From JAMXLO01 sp963776505 (GTDB lineage Bacteria > Pseudomonadota > Alphaproteobacteria > Acetobacterales > Acetobacteraceae): a stretch of 64,000 nt of DNA. Positions 1 through 7,267 of this stretch are shown in pieces. The translations under genes and the position numbers were made by a program. Under the pieces are notes generated by a model that saw only the letters and a program-made list of their open reading frames with translations, was not told the DNA's origin and did no database searches. Each line of letters opens with the position of its first letter. Within the stretch, counting starts at the first letter, position 1. The stretch is taken from positions 1 through 64,000 of the forward strand of contig CAVZNH010000084.1 in assembly GCA_963776505.1 (NCBI GenBank), in the 5' to 3' direction.

Positions 1-318
1 GAGACGATCGAGAACATGGACATGGCGCCGATCGACGCACTGTCGTTGACCGGCGCCAACCGGATGCAGGTGTTCACACATGGCGTGGTGCCGACCGTGC
101 TGCCGGCCTTGCTGGGGATCGGCCTCTATCGGCTGGACGAGAACATCCGCTCGTCATTGGTCCTGGGCTTCGTCGGCGCCGGCGGCATTGGCTTTCAGCT
201 GCTGACCGCGATGAACCTGTTCCAGTATCGCGAGGTGTCACTGCTGCTGATCGTGATCTTCGTCATCGTCTTCGCCGCCGAAAGGCTGTCGGCGGTGTGC
301 CGCGAGCGACTGATCTGA
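1..318 (+). CDS. phnE: Phosphonate ABC transporter permease, C-terminal part
   Basis: The reading frame is open from the first base of the window and ends at a TGA at 316-318, so only about 105 C-terminal residues are present. The sequence has the end of an ABC permease transmembrane domain: a stretch matching the cytoplasmic coupling loop (residues ..MDMAPIDALSLTGANRMQVF..), then a glycine-rich turn VLGFVGAGGIGFQLL and a final hydrophobic helix LLLIVIFVIVFAAERL. This pattern is typical of PhnE-type inner-membrane permeases that import phosphonates together with PhnC (ATPase) and PhnD (binding protein). The upstream operon genes lie outside the window. Family assignment is confident; the actual substrate is inferred from the family. 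Confidence 0.85.
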   Translation, partial: ETIENMDMAPIDALSLTGANRMQVFTHGVVPTVLPALLGIGLYRLDENIRSSLVLGFVGAGGIGFQLLTAMNLFQYREVSLLLIVIFVIVFAAERLSAVCRERLI

Positions 319-464
319 CGCGTGCCAACTTATAATCTGTTTGTCAGGGTCAAACAGCGGTTCATATTGTTTGCGTGTGGATACTATACTCTCCAAAAGG
401 GAGAGGCAACACAATACAAACAAGTGTCGGCGGAATTACATTGACGATCGACCTCGGTCGGCGG

Positions 465-1003
465 CTACGCCAAGCCGCGGGCGCGGGCGATCATCTGGCG
501 TTGCAGGCGGCCGCGGGCGCGGACCTCGAACATCGCCTTGTCGGGCTGGCGGAGGGCGAGTTCCAGCGCCGCTGCATGGCGCTTTCGCTGGAAGGCGTCG
601 GACAGCGCCTCCAGCCAGTCGGCACTTTCCTTTGGTACGCCGAAGATAAATGGGCGCGCGCGATCGGGTCAGGGCAAGTTCTCGTCCTCGTCGAGCGCAA
701 CGTTCTCGTCCGCCGGGTCGTCGTTCGGGCCGGACTGGAAGTCGCCGGCAGGCGGCGGTCGAGGTCGCGATAGGCGAGGTCGAGGCCGGTGATCATGCTG
801 AACACTTCGCCGACGAGATGCGCGGGTGGCGTTGTCGGCCATGTGCTCGATCAGCCAGAGGATGTAGAGCGGGTCGCCGATCACGCCGGTAGCACGGATC
901 AATTCGCGCTGGCGGCCGCGGAGCTTGGCGAATTCGTGCAACCACGCGGCCGACGTTTTGGCGTGCCGAACAGCGCCAACACATCAAGCAACAGGACGCT
1001 TGC
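465..1003 (-). pseudogene. C-terminal remnant of a TIGR02270-family (T6SS-associated HEAT-like) protein
   Basis: Read on the minus strand with several frame changes, this stretch gives ..VLLLDVLALFGTPK, then TSAAWLHEFAKLRGRQRELI, IGDPLYILWLIEHMADNA, VGEVFSMITGLDLAYRDLD, DFQSGPNDDPADENVALDED and finally QPDKAMFEVRARGRLQRQMI before a TAG at 465. The segment ..ITGLDL..GPNDDPADENVA..DEDENLPWPDP.. is characteristic of the C-terminal half of TIGR02270 proteins, which occur in type VI secretion loci. An in-frame stop lies at about 1004-1006 and no N-terminal half is seen upstream, so at least the first half of the gene is missing. The remnant faces a second, longer family member at 1541-2613 on the opposite strand. 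Some of the frame changes may be assembly errors, but the missing N-terminus is a real truncation. Confidence 0.6.
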
Positions 1004-1115
1004 TCAAACTCAAACAAGCCGCCTAACATCAGCTCAACAGATGAGCCATGTACTCCATTAAATCACACCGGATTGGTCAAAGGGTTCGAAGACCACTGAA
1101 GAAGTGAGGGCAGCC

Positions 1116-1541
1116 ATGGAAACGGCTATCAATCGAATTGACGGCGTTGTGATTGGGGCCCTGTTGGGCTTTGGTGACGCGGGGCCACTCGTAATCTTCC
1201 CTGGCAACCCCGTCGAGACGGCACAGCCGGCGCGCAGCCTGTGCGAATTGTCCGCTGACATGATCGGTTGCGAGGTCGCGCTGCTGTTCCAGGACGGCAA
1301 CCCGCACAAGCCGCTGATCGTTGGGCGCATTGTTGAACCGGCACAGGGCAAGGCGCCGCCGCAGGTGATACGTGACGGACAGCGCGTGCGGGTCACAGCC
1401 GACGAGCGGCTTGAGCTGCGATGTGGCAAGGCGACCATCCTGATGGAACAGGACGGCCGCATCACCATTCGGGGGGCGCACATCATCAGTCATGCGAGTG
1501 GCGCGCAGCGAATCCGCGGTGGCTCGATCAACCTGAACTGA
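1116..1541 (+). CDS. DUF6484 domain-containing protein (T6SS-associated)
   Basis: The product is about 141 residues. The start used is ATG 1116, with GAGGG at about 7 nt; a GTG 12 bases upstream at 1104 is in frame. The N-terminus has the family's VVIGALLGFGDAGPLVIFPG motif, followed by a small beta-rich region (CEVALLFQDGNPHKPLIVGRI) that resembles the OB-like 'gp5' part of VgrG proteins, and a short beta repeat near the end (LELRCGKATILMEQDGRITI, RGAHIISHASG). DUF6484 proteins are found in T6SS effector loci and are thought to act at the spike; no enzymatic role is known. The stop overlaps the start of the next gene (TGATG at 1539-1543), so the two genes form one translational unit. Confidence 0.75.
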   Translation: METAINRIDGVVIGALLGFGDAGPLVIFPGNPVETAQPARSLCELSADMIGCEVALLFQDGNPHKPLIVGRIVEPAQGKAPPQVIRDGQRVRVTADERLELRCGKATILMEQDGRITIRGAHIISHASGAQRIRGGSINLN

Positions 1542-2613
1542 TGCCGATCGCGGCTGCCCAGACCTCCATGCCTGTGCGCCGCATCGCGGCGAGAGACCGT
1601 GCGACAGCACGTGGAGCTCGCAGCCTTCCTGTGGGCGCAACGCGACACGATGTCGCTCGACGATCCCGCGGACGCCGGGACAATCGGCGAAATCGATCAG
1701 CGGGTCGAGGCCAACCTGGACGGATTGCGGATCGCGGGCCCCGCCGCGTGGCCTGCCATCGACACCGTGATCGAAGATTTCCACGACAAGGGCGAGCTGT
1801 TCGTCGTTGGCTGGATGGCCGTCGAGCAATCCGATCCGCAGCGTCTCGACAAGGCGGTCGAGCTTGCGCGTCAGTTCGATCAGCCGCGCGGAGTTGTCGG
1901 TGCGCTGGCCTGGCACACGGTGCCGAAAATCGGCCCTCTCTTGCGTATTGGCTGGGCGGCCGCGATGGCTTCAAGCGCTATCTTGGCGTGGCCGCCTGCG
2001 CCGAGCACAGGGTGGATCCAAAGCAGTGGTTGGAGCGGCTGGTCCGCGATCCCGATCCGAAAGCCAGGGCAATCGCGCTTAAGCTGGCCGGCATGCTGGG
2101 GCGCAAGGACCTGGTGGCGGACCTGAGAGATGCGCTGGATGCCGACGACGCGGGCGTAAGGCTGTGGGCCGGCTGTGCGCTGACGGAGCTCGGCCGCGGC
2201 GATCTTGCGAGCGCCGCGCTGCGAAAAGCCGCCGTGGCCGGCGGGCCAGATGCGCTCTTTGCCTTGCGCGCCGCCGTAAAGGCCGGGCCGGAGAGGGACG
2301 TCAGAGCCTGGATGGGCGGACTGATGCAATCGCCGGCGACGGCGCCGGTCGCGGTGCGCGGCGTCGGCATGCTGGACGACCAGTCGGTCCTCCCCTGGCT
2401 GATCGAGCGGATGCGCGAGCCTCAAGTGGCGGTGGCAGCTGCCGTTGCGTTCCTGGACTCTTTCCAGAAGCGCGGGAAGAGACGAAGCTTTTCACCACCG
2501 ATCCGGAGGAACTCGGGCCGGCGTTTGCCAGGCAATTGGAATACGACGTGGTGACCCTCGCCGTGCCAGATAGGGTTGAGGCGTGGCGGGTCGAGTGGAC
2601 CGGCGCACGGTAG
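1541..2613 (+). CDS. TIGR02270-family HEAT-repeat-like protein (frameshifted)
   Basis: The joined product is about 355 residues: N-terminus QHVELAAFLWAQRDTMSL, then WPAIDTVIEDFHDKGELFVV, HEAT-like repeats around LVRDPDPKARAIALKLAGML and SVLPWLIERMREPQVAVAAA, and a C-terminus LGPAFARQLEYDVVTL ending WTGAR. The start ATG 1541 overlaps the DUF6484 stop; ATG 1568 is an alternative. Shifts are needed near 1592, 1945 and 2465. The N-terminal pattern (QH.E.AAFLW..RD) is the hallmark of TIGR02270 proteins, known from T6SS clusters and without established biochemical role. The C-terminus lacks the acidic PNDDPADENVA segment present in the remnant at 465-1003, so this copy belongs to a different branch of the family or has a replaced end. 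Confidence 0.65.
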
Positions 2614-2644
2614 GCCTGGGCGCCCGCGATCATTCCGGAACGGG

Positions 2645-2809
2645 ATGGCGGAAGAAGTAACGATGACCTGGCGAAAACCTCTGCACGACGTCGCTGTCCA
2701 GAAGATCATCGACGATTGCGATGCCGGCAAGTGGGACCAATCGCCGATCTTCCGTCTGCCCTTCGAAGATCTTGGTTGGGGTCCGACTTGTCCCGACACC
2801 GACTGTTGA
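2645..2809 (+). CDS. Small hypothetical ORF
   Basis: A 54-codon open frame (ATG 2645, alternative ATG 2663) follows the HEAT-like gene by about 30 bases on the same strand. The peptide includes KPLHDVAVQKIIDDCDAGKW and ends FEDLGWGPTCPDTDC. I recognise no family. The start has a weak purine-rich upstream (GGAACGGG). It could be a short member of the T6SS locus, a truncated gene, or chance. Confidence 0.25.
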   Translation: MAEEVTMTWRKPLHDVAVQKIIDDCDAGKWDQSPIFRLPFEDLGWGPTCPDTDC

Positions 2810-2993
2810 TGGAGCGAACGCACGTGCCAAAGTAGGTCTCTCGGCCGAGGCCGTCTGAGGCTGACTGGGTCGCATCAAGCGGTGAGCACCCGTCCAGAGG
2901 TCCAGAGGACACCTTCCTCAGGTTCGAGAAGCGATAAAAGTTCTCCGTCGATTTCGATTTCGAGTGTCCTCGTCAGAGGAAGCCTATGCAGTA

Positions 2994-3433
2994 TCAAGCG
3001 GCACGAAGGTCGCAACTTAGTCCAAGCGCTGCCGCAACGACTTCGCCCGCGTCTTCGTGGAGCCAGATAGGCGCAAATCGAGCCACGAACCTGCTGACGA
3101 TCTCCAGCGTCCGGCCGAAGCGATAAGATAGGATCCAGCACGCCAGAGGATGAGCCACACATAGTTTATTCCCGAGCCGTCGGGGGCCGGAAACTCATCT
3201 ACCTCGTCTCCAAAAAAGTATCTATGACCTTCCTCGAATTGATCTATATCAACGTTTTCTAAGATGTCACTAAGGACAGCCGCCGTCCCAAGAGAGTTGA
3301 ATACGCCTTTGCTAAAGCAGTTTGACATATTCCAGCCCGTAGTCGCCTCGATTTTGCGGCGCATCTGAATAAATAGGCCAGCCCGCATTCCCATTTTTGG
3401 ATCGTGCGCGAACTGATGCATTTGATCGAGCAT
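2994..3433 (-). CDS. Hypothetical protein downstream of the effector/immunity pair
   Basis: The minus-strand frame from ATG 3433 encodes MLDQMHQFAHDPKMGMRAGL, then FIQMRRKIEATTGWNMSNCF, VLSDILENVDIDQFEEGHRY and FFGDEVDEFPAPDGSGINYV. With one shift near 3140 it continues with a plausible C-terminus (RFVARFAPIWLHEDAGEVVA ... DLRAA, stop at 2994). The frame is open upstream to the stop of the preceding gene at 3485, without a better start codon. No family is recognised. It lies on the effector strand 51 bases after the candidate immunity gene, and its base composition is lower in GC than the chromosome around it, as expected for effector cargo. A second immunity or orphan cargo gene is a reasonable guess only. 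Confidence 0.45.
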
Positions 3434-3484
3434 TCGTATAAGGCTGAATGGCTCCCCGCGCCACAGGGACGTCTCCGTTCCGAA

Positions 3485-4120
3485 TTAAGTCAATAGTTCA
3501 TTGTATCGGGTAACCACTGCAACCTCGAAATCAGGCGCCTCTTCACGGTGCTGCTCTGCCAGGTCTGCGTATCTGCCACCTCGACGAATAAGGTTCTGGC
3601 GCTCGGTGGCATCCGGAGTAAACTTTTCAGCCAACTGCGCGATACGCCCACCCGGAGGCTCCAACAGGCGGGAGATCGCCAACCCGATCCGTAGATGTTT
3701 GGACCGATCATCGACATGCTGCCACGCCCTGAGCATCGGCTGAACAAGGCGTAGATTGCCCGTGGCATGAGCCGCATCTGCAGCTATCGGCAGCAAGTCT
3801 AACGGCCCTTCTTCGAGTGTTTCAGCAATGAACTCGCATTCTCTGTCAGAGCCCGCGTCACCTATCAACCCAAAACAAGCTCACCGGAGCATCGCACCTA
3901 AGGGGGCGAGAGGGAAGCTTTCAGCATGTTAGTATTTAGGCGCCCAGCCTTGGCCTCCTCTAGGACGTATACGAAGATTTCCCATGGATCGGTGGAAGTT
4001 GAAGTTGCTCCGTAGCCAGCTGGCAAGGGACTGCCATAGGAATAACCGTAGGCGATCCAGAGACATCGTTCCGATCAAGAACGAAGGTGGGGGGTAGGTC
4101 TGCATGTCGATGCTCACCAA
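3485..4120 (-). CDS. Candidate immunity protein of the adjacent DUF4150 effector (frameshifted)
   Basis: The gene begins 7 bases after the effector stop on the same strand (TTG 4120, with GTG 4117 and ATG 4105 close by). Joined across about three shifts it reads SIDMQTYPPPSFLIGTMSLD, AYGYSYGSPLPAGYGATSTS, DPWEIFVYVLEEAKAGRLNT, then ECEFIAETLEEGPLDLLPIA and a helical C-terminus (RSKHLRIGLAISRLLEPPGG ... VVTRYNELLT, stop at 3485). The product is about 210 residues, soluble, with no signal peptide and no recognised family. Position directly behind a predicted T6SS effector is the standard place for a cognate immunity protein; that role is inferred from position alone. Shifts lie near 4050, 3900 and 3870. 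Confidence 0.5.
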
Positions 4121-4126
4121 AGTTGC

Positions 4127-5108
4127 CTAGATCGTGTGGTTCAGGGCTGTTTCGTAGCCAAACTGCTGGGCCTGCGACAGAACCGTTCCGTCAAGTTCCT
4201 TACACGGTTGATTGAAAACCGGTAAGATGTTGGGCCCGTCGGACATCCACCAGCAGCTCGTGGAACGCGATGTGCGATCATCAATGCGCCGGTCCAGGAG
4301 GCCGGTCGGAACGGGTTGTCGCTTCGAGCAAAGTTTTCATATTCTTCGTCTATCGCCGCCTTTTCCTCGGGTGTAATCCGATAATATTTGGAACAAGGGC
4401 CTTCTTTAGGTGGCATTTGGTCTGGACAAAGTCGCGCATCCCTTGAGCATCGTTAAGACTACGCTGTCCTTGCGCTCGTTGCCTCGGTGTCAAGTCCAGA
4501 TTACGTAGCTCGAAACTTCCACCTTTTGCGGTAACTCTACGTAGGCCAGTCTTTCCCGGATCTGGAAATTCCGCCCTCGGTTATCAATTCCCCCCTTAGT
4601 TGGGCTGCCGAATGGGCTAGATTATGGCAGCACTCGCATAACATCGATTGTTGATTGCCTCCGCCGTCCGTGGCTTGCGTTTCGATCGTATTTAACGGCG
4701 CGGTAGTCGTTCCGCTCGAAGCGTGGTTGCTTGTCGTAATGTCGAAGTGTCGGCACACGTTCTTGCCTTCAAACTTCACATCCATGCACCAAGCCTGGAA
4801 GTACGTCTTGCCGGTGATCTGGTGCGTAATGATATTGGCGCCAAAGGTGCGCGTGGCGGCCTCATCGCCCGGCCGGGTTCTTGATAGTAGGATTGCTGCG
4901 CCAGCGCCGCGCCGTTACCGCCGATTTTGACCGTGCTCGAGCCTGATTTTAGGTTGTTCGAGAAGGAAGTGTCCGGATAGGGAATCGGGATGGGCCCAGC
5001 CGGCGGCGAGGGGGGCGACATGCACACGTCCGGAAACCGCGCGATCGACTTGTTCATGCCGTTCTCGGCAGCGATTTCCCATGTTCCAGCGAAAACGTTC
5101 TTGGTCAT
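4127..5108 (-). CDS. DUF4150 (PAAR-like) T6SS spike-tip protein with cysteine-containing C-terminal extension (frameshifted)
   Basis: The start ATG 5108 overlaps the stop of the upstream ketosynthase-like gene (ATGA). Residues 1-80 (MTKNVFAGTWEIAAENGMNK, FPDVCMSPPSPPAGPIPIPY, STVKIGGNGAALAQQSYY) match DUF4150, a PAAR-like domain that caps the VgrG spike. After a shift near 4880 the domain continues with GDEAATRTFGANIITHQITG, VKFEGKNVCRHFDITTSNHA. The C-terminal region holds MLCECCHNLAHSAAQLRGEL, then ELRNLDLTPRQRAQGQRSLN, CPPKEGPCSKYYRITPEEKA and CWWMSDGPNILPVFNQPCKE before a TAG at 4127. Further shifts are needed near 4540, 4420 and 4300. The corrected length is about 325 residues. The C-terminal region is the likely toxin; its closely spaced Cys/His residues suggest a metal- or disulfide-stabilised fold, but I cannot name an activity. 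Confidence 0.7.
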
Positions 5109-6132
5109 GGCGTCGTATTCACTCCCGAAACCACGGCGGCGGCCCGGCCGCTGAATGCCATCGAACTGCCGTGCAGCGCAGCGAGGTCGCCCGGCGCATA
5201 GCCACGGTGAAACGCCTGCTCCGCCCAGGCCGAACTGGATCAAGCCGGCCACGGCGCCAGTATCGCCGATGCAGTCGGCCGCGTGCCAAACCGGCTGCTC
5301 AGGGACGGGTCTGGCGCATGTTGCGGATCTGCGCCAGCACGAGTTCCTCGAATGCGTACAACTCGCCGGCAACGTCGCTGAGCCGGAAGGCCACGTCGTG
5401 CATCCCCGCGCGCGCCTCGGCGAGAGCAGCTCGAAGCGCCGCCATCAGCCCGTCCGCGCGAAACGGCACTTCGTTGGCTGCCGTTGCCGTCTCGGTGCCA
5501 GTCCAAGGCCGCGGACGACCACAAAGTGCGGTGTCAGCGGCTCGCGGCTAACCACGGTGAGGCAGGCCGCTTCGCCCGGAATGAGCCCATCGGTGACCGC
5601 GCTCGTCTTGAGGCGCATATGGCCGTCGAGCCATGCGAGCGTTCTGGCGTCGATGAGGCTGTCGAGGGCGAGCAGCAGACAGGCAGGCTCGTTGCTCGCG
5701 TCGAGCATCTTTCGCGCCTGCAGCAGCGCAGCGAAGGCCGAGGTCTGGCCGGCGGGGATATGCGCCGTCCGCCGCTGCGTCAGCATCGATCCATCCGGCA
5801 GCCTCAGCCCCGATAGGATGCCGTTCAGCCGAGCGCCGGGCACCTCGCGCTCACGCGTGCACAGGATGATCGGCATCTGCGACCAAGGCAGCGCCACCAC
5901 CGCGTCTGCGTCAATAAGCTCGATCACCAGCCGGGCAAGAGCGATGAGGCGTTCGCGGCCACGCTTTGTCGGCGCGATGGCATCGATCCGCGCTCCCTTC
6001 AGAGGTGAAGCCATTGCTGTCGGGATATTCCAGCTCCTCAAAAGCGGCGATGCCAGCACGCAATGCGGCGCATGTCGCGGCTGCGCTGTAGCCGACCGGC
6101 GAAATCATGCTGACGCACGATACCACGGTCAT
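5105..6132 (-). CDS. Beta-ketoacyl-synthase-like (thiolase fold) T6SS accessory protein (frameshifted)
   Basis: The joined product is about 340 residues: MTVVSCVSMISPVGYSAAAT, then PLKGARIDAIAPTKRGRERL, RTAHIPAGQTSAFAALLQAR, CLLLALDSLIDARTLAWLDG, TDGLIPGEAACLTVVSREPL, VWHAADCIGDTGAVAGLIQF and RGYAPGDLAALHGSSMAFSG, ending NTTP with TGA overlapping the DUF4150 start. The order of motifs is that of a ketosynthase, including the late ..D.IGDTGAAAGL.. segment. Where an active ketosynthase has its nucleophilic Cys (A-C-S-S-S-L) this protein has G-Q-T-S-A-F, so it is probably not a condensing enzyme. Ketosynthase-like proteins beside DUF2169 and DUF4150 genes are a known T6SS arrangement, presumably for effector loading. 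Shifts lie near 6010, 5460, 5360 and 5245. Confidence 0.65.
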
Positions 6133-7220
6133 ACGCTTGCGCCGCATCTTGGAAAGCTCGGCAACCGCCTCGCCCAGACTAGCATAATGCGGCTTGAATG
6201 GTGATGGTTCGAGGTCTGGTTGCCCCACCTGCACCTGCTGCAGCTTGACGAACTTGCGCGGCAGTCTCGTCGTCGCCCGACCCACAAGAACGATCCTACT
6301 TTCATGCGGAATGATGGTCAGCGTGTCCGGATTTATGTTCTTGTGTTCAATACGGTCATCGAACACAAACCGCACCGGCACCTGGACCTTCGGCAGCAAC
6401 ACCTTGAACCGACCACTGGCGTTCATGTTCTGGCATTCAAACGTCATTCCCTCGGTCAGGGTGTCGAGCCACTGATCCTCCGGCGCCGCCTGGAAGTAAT
6501 GATCATCGAAATCCTGCGGCAAGAAAGGCAGCACGTTCTCGATCCAGTGCTCATCGTAGGTACCCGCGTAGCGCACCCGGGCTTGGGCGAAGCGTGGCAC
6601 GGGACCGAAGCCGATCGGCGTCGGGCGGCCATTCCAGAAGTTCATGCGCGAACGCGGATCCTCGATCGACGGCAGCAAGGCGCCATCGACATGACCTTGC
6701 CTGAACAGGTAGCCGGTGCCGATCGGATTGACGGCGTCGCTGCGGTGCCTGGTGGTATCAGGGTCGGTGCGATCCCAGCCGCCGAAGGTCAGATGCCACG
6801 CCAGCGGCATCAGAGACGAAGGGCTTCGGGGCGGATGGCTGCGTGCCGAGAGCACCGCCGAACCATCGCCGTTCGCCAGTGACGACGGCGCGCTTCCGTA
6901 TGTTTGGCCCAAACAAGCCGACTTCCATTGCATCGACGGGGTGCCCACCCGGGGCGACGGCCATCGCGTCGAGCAGGACCTCTCAACGCGGCTTGACCGG
7001 TACGAAATCCATCTCGACACGGACGGAAGTGGTTTCCGGGTCACCATAGTGAGCGTCGGCGAAGACGAAGGGCGTCTGATCCCTGCTCGGGGCACAGCTT
7101 CCGTGAGCGTCTACGTCGAAGGTCGCGCGAACGACTGCGACGCAGAATTTGATGCACTGCTTGTCCTGATAGGGAAACGTCTCAGCCAGGAAAGGTGTGC
7201 TGTTCTGACTGACGAGACAT
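6133..7220 (-). CDS. DUF2169 family T6SS adaptor/chaperone (frameshifted)
   Basis: The joined product is about 360 residues. Segments include LVSQNSTPFLAETFPYQDKQ, FVFADAHYGDPETTSVRVEM, AVAPGGHPVDAMEVGLFGPN, LTFGGWDRTDPDTTRHRSDA, NPIGTGYLFRQGHVDGALLP, YAGTYDEHWIENVLPFLPQD and FDDHYFQAAPEDQWLDTLTE. The GWDR.DPD..RH..NPIGTG and YAGTYDE.W..FPFLP.DFD.R(Y)FQAAP motifs are diagnostic of DUF2169, an adaptor family that helps load PAAR/DUF4150 effectors onto VgrG. A start at ATG 7220 needs one base correction within the first codons. A TGA at 6983-6985 interrupts the frame and a shift is needed near 6810. At its 3' end the frame runs on into the ketosynthase-like gene; the true boundary is probably at about 6132. 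Confidence 0.7.
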
Positions 7221-7267
7221 CCCGTTCCCTCACATCGTGTCCATTCGTGCTGCCGTCGGGATCGGTT

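Noticed and set aside
1077..1916. A 279-codon minus-strand frame opposite DUF6484 and TIGR02270
   Set aside because: The translation has no domain signal and the plus strand encodes recognisable proteins over the same bases.
6983..6985. In-frame TGA in DUF2169 as a selenocysteine codon
   Set aside because: No SECIS-like structure is evident, the family has no conserved Cys here, and the gene carries other sequence errors.
5911..7095. Apparent in-frame fusion of DUF2169 with the ketosynthase-like protein
   Set aside because: The two families are separate genes elsewhere, the region has several indels, and a normal start (ATG 6132) sits at the join; a missing base explains the continuity.
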